The notes under the pieces: model-generated | What the model was told of the DNA's origin: nothing | The model's input: only the letters and a program-made list of their open reading frames with translations | Database searches by the model: none | Program-made: the position numbers and the translations under genes | Shown here: in pieces, positions 16,325 through 24,381 of the stretch | Position numbering within the stretch: the stretch's first letter is position 1 | Layout: each line of letters opens with the position of its first letter | DNA from: Pseudonocardia sp. EC080619-01 | GTDB taxonomy: Bacteria; Actinomycetota; Actinomycetes; Mycobacteriales; Pseudonocardiaceae | Reading direction: 5' to 3' | NCBI RefSeq assembly: GCF_001420995.1 | Contig: NZ_CP012184.1 | Location: 5,936,501 to 6,000,500, forward strand | DNA length: 64,000 nt

Positions 16325-17682
16325 CGTGCCTCCTCGGTGGCGGCGACGCCGTCGCCGCTCGTCGTCCGGGCCCGGTCGTCCCCGGCGAACAGGCTCCGCC
16401 GCGACGTCTCGGACATGGCGTAGACCGAGGCGAAGGTGAGCACGGCGAGCCCCAGCAGGTAGAGGCCGACGGTCCAGGACGCTCCGGTCGCGGCGAGCAG
16501 GCTGGTCATGATGAACGGTGCCAGCCCACCCGCGAAGATCGTGGCCAGCTGGTAGCCCAGCGACGCGCCCGAGTAGCGCACCTCGGCGGGGAACAGCTCG
16601 GCGTAGAGCGCGGCCTGGGGGCCGTACATCAGCGAGTGCAGGGTGAACCCGACCAGTAGTGCGAGGAACACCAGCCAGGCGTTCGCGGTGTCGATCAGCA
16701 GGAACATCGGTATCGCCCAGGCGCCCATCAGTGCTGCGCCGGTGAGGTAGACCGGGCGGCGCCCGACCCGGTCGCTCAGCAGACCGGCCAGCGGGATGGT
16801 GATCAGCTGGGTGCCGCCCGCGCAGAGCGCGATGAGCAGGATCTCGCTGGAGGTGAAGCCCAGCGTGGTGGTGCCGTAGGTCAGGATGCCGGCGGCCATG
16901 ACGTAGTAGGCGGCGTTGACCACGAGGTAGGCGCCGGCGGCGAGCAGCACGGTGCGTTTGTGGGTGCGCAGCACCTCCGACAGCGGGGAGCTCCGGGGTG
17001 CGGGCGCGTCGTTGCGTCCGTCGGACAGCTCGCGGAACACCGGGGTCTCCTCGATCCGCCGGTTGAGGTAGAAGCAGACGACGATCAGCAGCACGCCGGT
17101 GAGGAAGGGCAGGCGCCAGCCCCACGACTCGAAGGACTCGGTGGACATGGTGCTGAGCACGATGAAGAAGGCGAGGTTGCCTGCTGCGGCCCCGAGGATC
17201 CCGCCGACCTGGGTGAAGCTGCCGAAGAAGCCGCGCCGGTGCGGGGGTGCGTGTTCGGTCAGCAGCAGCGCGGCACCGCCCCACTGGGCTCCGAGGCCGA
17301 ATCCCTGGGCGAGGCGCAGCACGATGAGGACCACCGGCGCCCACACCCCGATCTGGGCGTAGGTGGGCAGCAGGCCGATGAGCATGGTGGCGCCGCCCAT
17401 GACCACCATCGCGCCGATCAGGACGGGTTTGCGGCCGATCCGGTCGCCGAGGTGGCCGGCGACGACTCCGCCGATGGGCCGGGCCACGAAGCCGACGGCG
17501 AGCGTGGCGAAGGCGGCCAGCGTGCCGGCGACGGGGCTGAAGGACGGGAAGAACAGCGTGCCGAACACCAGTGCCGAGGCGGTGGTGTAGATGAAGAAGT
17601 CGAAGGTCTCGATGGCGGTGGCCGTGACGGCGGTCGCGACCACACGTCCCATGCCTGGCGTGCTCGACCCGTGACGGGACAT
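16321..17682 (-). CDS. MFS transporter, metabolite:H+ symporter (MHS) type
   Basis: A 453-residue transporter with twelve hydrophobic helices. The first helix contains IETFDFFIYTTAS and the loop 2-3 motif is GHLGDRIGRKP, as in the MHS family (ProP, shikimate and citrate-type carriers). The QGFGLGAQWGGAALLLTEHA segment is also characteristic. It lies 62 bp downstream of the flavin monooxygenase gene and overlaps the synthetase start. Uptake of an organic acid or osmolyte-like substrate for the adjacent catabolic enzymes is likely. The substrate cannot be read from the sequence. Confidence 0.9.
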   Translation of the reverse strand: MSRHGSSTPGMGRVVATAVTATAIETFDFFIYTTASALVFGTLFFPSFSPVAGTLAAFATLAVGFVARPIGGVVAGHLGDRIGRKPVLIGAMVVMGGATMLIGLLPTYAQIGVWAPVVLIVLRLAQGFGLGAQWGGAALLLTEHAPPHRRGFFGSFTQVGGILGAAAGNLAFFIVLSTMSTESFESWGWRLPFLTGVLLIVVCFYLNRRIEETPVFRELSDGRNDAPAPRSSPLSEVLRTHKRTVLLAAGAYLVVNAAYYVMAAGILTYGTTTLGFTSSEILLIALCAGGTQLITIPLAGLLSDRVGRRPVYLTGAALMGAWAIPMFLLIDTANAWLVFLALLVGFTLHSLMYGPQAALYAELFPAEVRYSGASLGYQLATIFAGGLAPFIMTSLLAATGASWTVGLYLLGLAVLTFASVYAMSETSRRSLFAGDDRARTTSGDGVAATEEAR

Positions 17683-17744
17683 CGTCGTCTCCTATCGGGG
17701 GTCCGGTCGGACGCGTGGCCGCGTCCGCACACGGGGTGGGGATC

Positions 17745-19070
17745 TCAGGGGCGCGGAACCCCGAGGTGCTCGCGCAGGGTGGCGCCGGGGTACTCGCGCC
17801 GGAACAGGCCGCGCTCCTGCAGGATCGGCACGACCATCCGGGTGAACTCCTCGAACGCGCCGGGTAGGTGGGTCGCCGCGAGCACGAACCCGTCGCAGCC
17901 ACCGGTGGTGAACCACTCCTGCATCTGGTCGGCGACCTGCTCGGGGTCCCCGACGAACCGTGGTCCCTGCAGCAGGGTCGCCCGGTGGGCGGCGAGGTCG
18001 CGCAGGGTGACCTCCCGGCCGAGGTGGTTGCGGACGCCCTGGGCGAGCCCGCGGATGCCACCGCTGGCGGCCATCATCTCGTCGGAGATCACGTCGTCGA
18101 GGTCGTGGCGGGAGAAGTCGTAGTTCAGCACCTCGGACAGCAGCGCCAGCGACGCGACCGGGTGCACGTAGGCGTCGAGGAACAGCCGTTCCTTCTCCCG
18201 TGCGATGGCCTCGGTCTCGCCGACGACGGTGTAGGCCATCGGGAGCAGCTTGACCTGGTCGGGATCCCGACCGGAGGCGGCGATCTGCTCCTTCTGCTCG
18301 GCGTAGTGCTGCTGGGCCACGGGCAGGCCGGGGTCGGCGGTGAAGATCATGTCGGCCCAGCGGGAGGCGAACCGCCGCCCCCGGCCCGACGATCCGGCCT
18401 GCAGGATCACCGGCCGGCCCTGCGGGGTGCGGGGCACGGTCAGCGGGCCGCGGACCGAGAAGTACTCGCCCTTGTGGTCGATCTCGTGCACCTTGGCCGG
18501 GTCGGCGAACTCACCGGAGGCGCGGTCGAGCACGAGGGCGTCGTCCTCCCACGAGTCCCACAGCGCGGTGACGGCGTCGAGGAACTCCTCGGCCCGGTCG
18601 TAGCGCTGGTCGTGGTCCAGGTGGGACTCGATCCCGAAGTTCTGTGCCTCGGAGTCGTTGACCGAGGTCACCACGTTCCACGCGGCCCTCCCGCCGGACA
18701 GATGATCGAGGGTGGCGAACGTGCGGGCTACGTGGAACGGGTCGTAGTAGGTGGTCGAGTACGTCGCGCCGACGCCGATCCGGCGGGTCGCGCCGATGAT
18801 CCCCCCGAGCACCGCGGTGAGGTCGAGCTTGATCGGCCGCGCGCCGTAGCGGACGGCGTCGGCGACCGAGTCGCCGTAGACCCCCGGCATGGCGAGCCGG
18901 TCGTCGAAGAACACGCAGTCGAAGCACGCGGCCTCCAGCGTGCGTGCGACGTGGGTGTAGTAGTCCATGGTCAGGAAGCCGTGGTCGGCGGCGGGATAGC
19001 GCCACGACCCGGAGTAGACGGTCACGTTGCCGGCCTGCATGAAGCCGACGAGGGTCATCTGTCTGGTCAC
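17745..19070 (-). CDS. NtaA/SnaA/DszA-type flavin-dependent monooxygenase
   Basis: A 441-residue bacterial luciferase-like (LLM) enzyme of the NtaA/SnaA/DszA subgroup, which use reduced FMN from a separate reductase to oxidise substrates such as nitrilotriacetate, streptogramin or dibenzothiophene sulfone. It shows GFMQAGNVTVYSGSWRYP at the N-terminus, the SGGRAAWNVVTSVND signature, NFGIESHLDHDQRYDRAEEF, and VILQAGSSGRGRRFASRWAD. The GTG at 19070 has AGGAGG just upstream and overlaps the CitE stop (GTGA), preferred over the ATG at 19058. No flavin reductase gene is adjacent. Confidence 0.92.
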   Translation of the reverse strand: MTRQMTLVGFMQAGNVTVYSGSWRYPAADHGFLTMDYYTHVARTLEAACFDCVFFDDRLAMPGVYGDSVADAVRYGARPIKLDLTAVLGGIIGATRRIGVGATYSTTYYDPFHVARTFATLDHLSGGRAAWNVVTSVNDSEAQNFGIESHLDHDQRYDRAEEFLDAVTALWDSWEDDALVLDRASGEFADPAKVHEIDHKGEYFSVRGPLTVPRTPQGRPVILQAGSSGRGRRFASRWADMIFTADPGLPVAQQHYAEQKEQIAASGRDPDQVKLLPMAYTVVGETEAIAREKERLFLDAYVHPVASLALLSEVLNYDFSRHDLDDVISDEMMAASGGIRGLAQGVRNHLGREVTLRDLAAHRATLLQGPRFVGDPEQVADQMQEWFTTGGCDGFVLAATHLPGAFEEFTRMVVPILQERGLFRREYPGATLREHLGVPRP

Positions 19071-19993
19071 GTGTCCTCCTCGATGCCGAGCAGTTCGGCG
19101 GTGGCCGCGACGGTCGCGGCGTGACGCAGGTGGGCGGCGTCGACGAGCATCCCGTCGAGGCCGGTGGCGCCCAGCCCACCGGCCTCGGCCGCCCGGTAGG
19201 TCGCGACGACGCGGCGGGCGTGCGCGATCTCCGCCGGGGTCGGGGCGAAGGCCTCGTTGGCGATCTCGACCTGGCTGGGGTGGATGGCCCACTTGCCCGT
19301 GTAGCCCATGGCGGCGGCCCGGTCGCACGCCGTCCGGTACTCCTGCGGGGAGCGGTAGTCGGGAAACGGTGCGTCGATCGCGTCGACGCCTGCCGAGCGG
19401 GCGGCGACGACGATGCGGGACCGCGCGTAGTGCCACATGTCGCCCGGGAAGTCGACGACCGGGTCGAAGTTGGTGTTCACCCGGGCGCCCTGGGACGCGG
19501 AGAAGTCACCGGCCCCGAAGATGATCGCCTCGGTGCGGGGCGAGGCGCGCGCGATCTCGCCGACGTTCTCCAGGCCCTCGGTCTCCTCGATCAGGACCTC
19601 GAGCGCGATGCCGCCGGCGGGCAGCCCGAGGTTCTCCTCGAGCTGCCCGAGCAGCACGTCGACCCACCAGACGTCGCGGGCCCGGCGGACCTTGGGAACG
19701 ATGATCGTCTGCAGCGCCCCGCGGGCGGCGGTCACCACCTCGACGACGTCGCCGTGGGCCCACCGGGTGTCGATGCCGTTCATCCGGATCGCGCGGGTGG
19801 TGTGGCCCCAGTCGAGCTCGCGCAGCGCACGGGCGGCCTTGCCCCGGGCGGACTCGCGTTCGGCGGGTGCGCAGGCGTCCTCGAGATCGAGGAAGACCAG
19901 GTCCGCGCCGGCTGCGGCGGCCTTGGCGAACATCCGGTCGTTGCTGGCCGGGGTGGCGAGCTCGGAGCGGCGCGGGCGCGCTCGACGGGCCAT
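19067..19993 (-). CDS. CitE-type HpcH/HpaI aldolase-lyase (acyl-CoA lyase)
   Basis: A 308-residue TIM-barrel protein of the CitE/malyl-CoA lyase family, which cleave or form C-C bonds in beta-hydroxyacyl-CoA thioesters using Mg2+. Motifs seen are an early Arg followed by SELATPASNDRMF, DLVFLDLEDAC, IALEVLIEETEGL (metal-ligand Glu), and FGAGDFSAS (metal-ligand Asp). The start overlaps the CoA-transferase stop by one base (TGATG). Next to a CoA-transferase it is a good candidate for the retro-Claisen step on a malyl- or citramalyl-like CoA ester. Confidence 0.9.
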   Translation of the reverse strand: MARRARPRRSELATPASNDRMFAKAAAAGADLVFLDLEDACAPAERESARGKAARALRELDWGHTTRAIRMNGIDTRWAHGDVVEVVTAARGALQTIIVPKVRRARDVWWVDVLLGQLEENLGLPAGGIALEVLIEETEGLENVGEIARASPRTEAIIFGAGDFSASQGARVNTNFDPVVDFPGDMWHYARSRIVVAARSAGVDAIDAPFPDYRSPQEYRTACDRAAAMGYTGKWAIHPSQVEIANEAFAPTPAEIAHARRVVATYRAAEAGGLGATGLDGMLVDAAHLRHAATVAATAELLGIEEDT

Positions 19994-21219
19994 CAGATGA
20001 TCCCGTCCGCGCGCAGCCCGGCCCGCTCCTCGGCGGGCAGGCCGAGCAGGTCGCCGTAGACCTCGTCGTTGTGCTCGCCGATCGCCGCGCCGAGGTGGCG
20101 GACCTCGCCGGGGGTCGCGGAGAACCGCGGTACCGGGGCCTGCACGGTCATCGAGCCGAGCTCGGGATCGGCGACAGGTACGAACGCGCCGCGGGCGGCC
20201 AGGTGCTCGTCGGCGCGCAGCTGGGCGGCGTCGTAGACGGGGGCGGCGGCGACCTCGGCCGCCTCGAACACCGCCATCGCCTCGTCGAGGGTGTGCGCCG
20301 CGACCCAGTCGGCCATCACCGCGTCGATCAGGTCGGCGTTGCGCAACCGCTGCTGTGCCTCGGCGAAGCGGGGGTCGGTCGTGAGGTCTTCCCGGCCGAC
20401 CGCCCGCAGCGCGCGCATCGCGATCGAGGGAGCGCTGCCCGACATCGCCAGCCAGTGCCCGTCGGAGGTGCGGTAGGTGTTGCGGGGAGCCGAGATGTCC
20501 CACTTGTTCCCGGCGCGCCCGGTCACGGTGCCGAGCTGGTCGTAGGCGAGCAGCGGCTGCTCGATCAGCCGGGTGAGCGGCTCGATCAGGTTGACGTCGA
20601 TGAGCTGGCCGGGGCCGCCGTGCACGTCGCGGTGGTAGAGCGCCATCATCACCGCCCAGGTCGCGGTGAGCGCGGCGACGCCGTCGGCGAGCATGAAGGC
20701 GGGCAGCGTGGGCGGCCCGTCCGGCTCGCCGGTGACGTGCGCGAACCCGCTCATCGCCTCGCCGAGGGTGCCGAACCCGGGCCGGTCGGCCTTCGGGCCG
20801 CCCGCGCCGTACCCGGTGACGTGCAGCATCACCAGTCCCGGGTTCGACGACGCCAGGGTCGCGTGGTCGAGGCCCCAGCGCTGCAGGGTGGAGGGCCGCA
20901 GGTTCATCACGACGACGTCGGCGGTGTCGGTGAGCCGGCGAAGCAGATCGCGGCCGCGCTCGTGGCGCAGGTCGAGTGTGACGGCCTTCTTGTTGCGCCC
21001 CAGGCTCTTCCACATCAGGCCGACGCCGTCGCGCTGGGCGCCCCACTGCCGGATCGGGTCACCCGGCCCGGGCTGTTCGATCTTGATGACCTCCGCGCCG
21101 TGCTCGGCGAGCCAGGTCGCCACCAGCGGCCCGGCCGCCAGTGACGCCGCGTCGATCACCCGGACCCCGCGCAGCGGCCCTGCCCGGTTCGCCGTGTCGT
21201 CGGTTCCTGCCGTACTCAT
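19993..21219 (-). CDS. CaiB/BaiF class III CoA-transferase
   Basis: A 408-residue class III CoA-transferase, which moves CoA between acids through an aspartyl-CoA anhydride. The N-terminus has PLRGVRVIDAASLAAGPLV and EVIKIEQPGPGD, and KKAVTLDLRHERGRDLLRRL follows. The likely catalytic Asp is in FMLADGVAALTAT near residue 170, and GPGQLIDVNLIEP is typical. Its ATG overlaps the LacI stop (ATGA), so it is co-transcribed with its probable regulator. The downstream CitE gene suggests the product is a beta-hydroxyacyl-CoA or its precursor. Confidence 0.92.
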   Translation of the reverse strand: MSTAGTDDTANRAGPLRGVRVIDAASLAAGPLVATWLAEHGAEVIKIEQPGPGDPIRQWGAQRDGVGLMWKSLGRNKKAVTLDLRHERGRDLLRRLTDTADVVVMNLRPSTLQRWGLDHATLASSNPGLVMLHVTGYGAGGPKADRPGFGTLGEAMSGFAHVTGEPDGPPTLPAFMLADGVAALTATWAVMMALYHRDVHGGPGQLIDVNLIEPLTRLIEQPLLAYDQLGTVTGRAGNKWDISAPRNTYRTSDGHWLAMSGSAPSIAMRALRAVGREDLTTDPRFAEAQQRLRNADLIDAVMADWVAAHTLDEAMAVFEAAEVAAAPVYDAAQLRADEHLAARGAFVPVADPELGSMTVQAPVPRFSATPGEVRHLGAAIGEHNDEVYGDLLGLPAEERAGLRADGII

Positions 21220-22277
21220 CGCTCCCCTTCCACTTCCGGTCGTGTCGCGCCGGGGATGCCGTGCGGGGCGGCCGTCGAGCCCTCGACACGCAAACGGGCG
21301 GGCAGCAACACCGGTCCGGCACCTGCCGCACCCGGGGACTCCAGCGCCTCGAGGAGCAGGCCGGCGGCGCGGCGGGCCAGCTCGGCGTAGTCGACCTCGA
21401 CCAGGGTCAGCGCCGGGGTGTTCAGCGCGAACCAGGCCGGGTCGCCGTAGACGACCAGCGACAGGTCGTCGGGGACCCGGCGGCCGGATGCGGCCACCGC
21501 CTCGGCGACGCCCAGCGAGAGCGAGCCGCCGCCGGCGAGCAACGCCGTGGCGGGTCCGCGCAGCAGCTCGGTCGCCGCCGATCGGCCGTTGTCCCGGGTG
21601 GGCTCGACCAGGCGGATCGACGTCGCGTTCGGATCCAGGCCCGCTGCGGCCATCCCGCGGTGCACGCCACGCAGGCGCGCGGCCCCGTTGGACAGCCGCT
21701 GCGGGCTTCCGACGTAGCCGATGTCGGTGTGGCCCAGTGCTGCGAGGTGCGCGATCGCGTCGACCATCGCCTGCTCGTCGTCGGTGGCCACGCCGGATCC
21801 GCCGAGCCCGGCCGAGCGGTGGAGCTCGACCACCGGGACCGCGCCGAGGGCGTCGCGGCTCTCCGGGCGCATCCTGCTGCTCGGAGAGATCACCAGGCCG
21901 GCGATCCGGCTCGCGACCAGCTCACGGATCTGGTGCAGCTCGCGGTCCGGGTCGTTCTCGGTGATCGTCAGGATCATCTGGGTGCCGCCGGCGGACAGGA
22001 GCCGCGCACACTCGGCGGCCACCGCCGAGTACGCGGGGGTGTCGACGTAGGGGATGACGAATCCGACGAACGCACGACTGGTGTTCGCCGACAGCGCGCT
22101 GGCCAGCCGGTTGGTCGCGTATCCGCGGGTCAGGGCGTGGGCACGCACCCGCTCGGCCAGTTCCGGACGGACGGCCGGGCTCCCGTTCAGCGCACGGGAG
22201 ACGGTCGCGGTCGACACGCCGAGTTCGGTGGCGAGATCGACGATGCCGACCGGGTTGGACCGGGAACGAGGGGTCAT
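21216..22277 (-). CDS. LacI-family transcriptional regulator
   Basis: A 353-residue LacI repressor. The N-terminal HTH (VGIVDLATELGVSTATVSRA) and hinge helix (LAERVRAHALTRGYATN) are clear, followed by a periplasmic-binding-like effector domain. It is the first gene of a minus-strand operon with the CoA-transferase (ATGA overlap), lyase, monooxygenase, transporter and synthetase. A perfect palindrome, TGTAAACGTTTACA, lies 33 bp upstream of its start and between it and the divergent CoA-transferase gene, so autoregulation and control of both arms are likely. Confidence 0.93.
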   Translation of the reverse strand: MTPRSRSNPVGIVDLATELGVSTATVSRALNGSPAVRPELAERVRAHALTRGYATNRLASALSANTSRAFVGFVIPYVDTPAYSAVAAECARLLSAGGTQMILTITENDPDRELHQIRELVASRIAGLVISPSSRMRPESRDALGAVPVVELHRSAGLGGSGVATDDEQAMVDAIAHLAALGHTDIGYVGSPQRLSNGAARLRGVHRGMAAAGLDPNATSIRLVEPTRDNGRSAATELLRGPATALLAGGGSLSLGVAEAVAASGRRVPDDLSLVVYGDPAWFALNTPALTLVEVDYAELARRAAGLLLEALESPGAAGAGPVLLPARLRVEGSTAAPHGIPGATRPEVEGER

Positions 22278-22309
22278 GACGCTCCGTTGCGACTGCCGGG
22301 ACGTTCGCG

Positions 22310-22323
22310 TGTAAACGTTTACA
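22310..22323. promoter_or_regulatory. LacI-type operator palindrome
   Basis: TGTAAACGTTTACA is a perfect 14-bp palindrome with the central CG typical of LacI/GalR-family operators. It sits between the divergent lacI-like gene and the CoA-transferase gene at 22397, so a bound repressor could control both. Confidence 0.75.
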
Positions 22324-22396
22324 ACCGCGACCGGTCCTCAGTGAAACACCTCACCGCTCTGGTGGTCAATGCTACATCTGACATACAAAATCTAGC

Positions 22397-23521
22397 GTGG
22401 ACAATCCCGTGAGAGCTCTCGCCGGTGTGACCGTGCTGGACTTCAGCACCCTGCTGCCGGGCCCGTACGCCTCGCTCGTACTGGCCGACGCCGGGGCCTC
22501 GGTACTGAAGGTCGAACGCCCCGAGGGCGACGGCCTGCGACACCACGATCGGGCGCTGTTCCCGATGCTCAACGCAGGAAAGGCCTCGGTCGTCGCCGAC
22601 CTGACACGCGACGAGGACCGGGACCGGGTCCGGGCTCTGGCGGCACGGGCGGACGTGGTGATCGAGGGTTTCCGGCCGGGCGTGATGGACCGGCTCGGCC
22701 TGGGCTACGCCGGGATCAGGGCGGGCAACCCGGAGGTCGTCTACTGCTCGGTGACCGGGTACGGCCAGAGCGGGCCCCGGGCCCGCACCGCCGGGCACGA
22801 CCTGAACTACGTCGCCACCACCGGGCTGCTCGATGTCGTGCACGCCGACGGCCTCCCGGTGATGCCGGCGGCCCTGGTCGCCGACATCGCCGGCGGCGCC
22901 TACCCGGCGGTGATCGCGATCCTGCTCGCGCTGGCCCGCCGCTCGGCCGGGGGCGGCGGCGCGCACCTGGACGTGGCCATGACCGACAACGTGTTCCCGA
23001 TGCAGTACTGGGCGCTGCCCGGCGCGGTGCAGGGCGAGTCACCGACGCCGTCGGCGGCGCCGCTGACCGGCGGCTCGCCGCGGTACCGGATCTATCGCAC
23101 GGCCGACGGCCGGGCCGTGGCGGCGACCCCGCTCGAACCACGGTTCTGGGACCGGTTCTGCGCAGCGGTGGATCTTCCGCCACGGTTCCGCGGCGACCAG
23201 GCCGACCCTGCCGCGACCGCGGCCGCGATCGCCGAGCGCATCGCCGCGAAGGACGCCGCGCACTGGAGCGAGGTCTTCGCCGAGGCCGACTGTTGCGCGA
23301 CCGTCGTGGCGACGGCGGCCGAGGCGGCGGCAGATCCGGCGCTGCGCGAGCGCGGCGTGCTCGAGCGCCGGGTGGTCGACGGCGACGGGACCGAGCGGAC
23401 AGCGATGCCGCTTCCGGTACCCGGTGCACTGCGGGGCCCGGACCGGCGCACGAGCCCGGCGCTGGGCCGGCTCGATCTGAACGGTCTGAGCTGGGAGGAC
23501 GTGCGTCCGGAGGCGACCTGA
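22397..23521 (+). CDS. CaiB/BaiF class III CoA-transferase (second)
   Basis: A 374-residue class III CoA-transferase, distinct in sequence from the one at 19993-21219. It begins with LAGVTVLDFSTLLPGPYASL and KVERPEGDGLRHHD. The probable catalytic Asp lies in ALVADIAGGAYPA near residue 155. The GTG at 22397 has no RBS; an AT-rich -10-like TACAAA ends seven bases upstream, which suggests a leaderless message, though the GTG at 22409 is an alternative. It diverges from lacI and converges with the GntR gene. Substrate acids are unknown. Confidence 0.9.
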   Translation: MDNPVRALAGVTVLDFSTLLPGPYASLVLADAGASVLKVERPEGDGLRHHDRALFPMLNAGKASVVADLTRDEDRDRVRALAARADVVIEGFRPGVMDRLGLGYAGIRAGNPEVVYCSVTGYGQSGPRARTAGHDLNYVATTGLLDVVHADGLPVMPAALVADIAGGAYPAVIAILLALARRSAGGGGAHLDVAMTDNVFPMQYWALPGAVQGESPTPSAAPLTGGSPRYRIYRTADGRAVAATPLEPRFWDRFCAAVDLPPRFRGDQADPAATAAAIAERIAAKDAAHWSEVFAEADCCATVVATAAEAAADPALRERGVLERRVVDGDGTERTAMPLPVPGALRGPDRRTSPALGRLDLNGLSWEDVRPEAT

Positions 23522-23525
23522 CCGC

Positions 23526-24209
23526 TCAGGCCGGGGTGTCGACGTCGGCCGCGGCCGCCTCGTGACGCGAGGAGAACAGGTCACCCGCGGCGCGGAAGTG
23601 GCTCTCCATCGCCTCGCGTACGCGGGGCGCGTCGCGCGCCTCCAGCGCCGCGACGAGCTCGCGGTGCTCGGCCCTGCTGTGCGGGGCCTGCTCGGGCAGG
23701 AAGCTCTGCGGGATGAGCTTGCTCGACATCCGCAGCTGGGTGAGCAGCGGGCGCGAGTGCGACGCCCGGTTCACCGCGCGGTGGAACTCGTAGTTGATCC
23801 GGTCCAGCTCCGGGCCCTCGGCGGTGTCCAGGGCCCGTCCGAGCTCCAGGACGCGGGCGAGCTCCTCGTCGTCGGCCCGCTCGACCGCCAGCTCGGCGGC
23901 GAGACCGGACAGCACCGCCATCAGCGTGAAGTTGTCGCGGACGTCCTGGGGGCTCAGCCCGACCACGGTGGCCCGGCTGCGCGGGGTCACCTCGGTGAGC
24001 CCCTCCTGCGCGAGACCGAGCACGGCCTCGCGGACGGGCGTGCGGCTGGTCCCGAACTCGCGCGCGAGCTCGTCGAGGTCGAGGCGCCGGCCGCGGGGCA
24101 GCGCGCCCGAGAGGATCCGGTCGCGCAGGACGGCGACGACCCGGTCGCGCACCGTGCCGCCCAGGCGCATGCTGCCGGACGACTGGTCGTGCCAGGTGGT
24201 GGGAGTCAT
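23526..24209 (-). CDS. GntR-family (FCD domain) transcriptional regulator
   Basis: A 227-residue regulator. The winged helix covers residues 15-85 (VAVLRDRILSGALPRGRRL, then FGTSRTPVREAVLGLAQEGL). The C-terminal all-helical FCD domain includes the metal-ligand-type pattern INYEFHRAVNRASHSRPL and SRAEHRELVAALEARD. FCD regulators generally respond to organic acids. Matching 13-bp operators lie between this gene and the synthetase gene at 24382, so it likely represses itself and the plus-strand catabolic arm. Confidence 0.92.
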   Translation of the reverse strand: MTPTTWHDQSSGSMRLGGTVRDRVVAVLRDRILSGALPRGRRLDLDELAREFGTSRTPVREAVLGLAQEGLTEVTPRSRATVVGLSPQDVRDNFTLMAVLSGLAAELAVERADDEELARVLELGRALDTAEGPELDRINYEFHRAVNRASHSRPLLTQLRMSSKLIPQSFLPEQAPHSRAEHRELVAALEARDAPRVREAMESHFRAAGDLFSSRHEAAAADVDTPA

Positions 24210-24247
24210 GACCGCCGCTTCCGGTGGACGTGTCGGACGAGCTGGAA

Positions 24248-24260
24248 ATCTAACATATCA
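24248..24260 (-). promoter_or_regulatory. GntR operator half, left copy
   Basis: ATCTAACATATCA lies 39 bp upstream of the gntR start and is repeated perfectly in inverted orientation at 24344-24356. Its AT-richness stands out against the high-GC surroundings. It is probably a binding site for autoregulation by the FCD regulator. Confidence 0.6.
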
Positions 24261-24328
24261 ATGGTCTGACCACGGGTTTCCACCTGCGACGACACGCGGG
24301 TATGGACAGACCTCCCCTCGTGCATGCT

Positions 24329-24356
24329 ATATATCAGCACATCTGATATGTTAGAT
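24329..24356 (+). promoter_or_regulatory. GntR operator / promoter of catabolic arm
   Basis: ATATATCA (24329-24336) and TGATATGT (24344-24351) form an inverted repeat (7 of 8) about a 7-base centre, and TGATATGTTAGAT (24344-24356) is the exact inverse of the site at 24248-24260. It lies just before the synthetase start at 24382, where a bound GntR protein would block transcription. Confidence 0.6.
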
Positions 24357-24381
24357 GCTGCATCGAATCGATGGGGATGAC

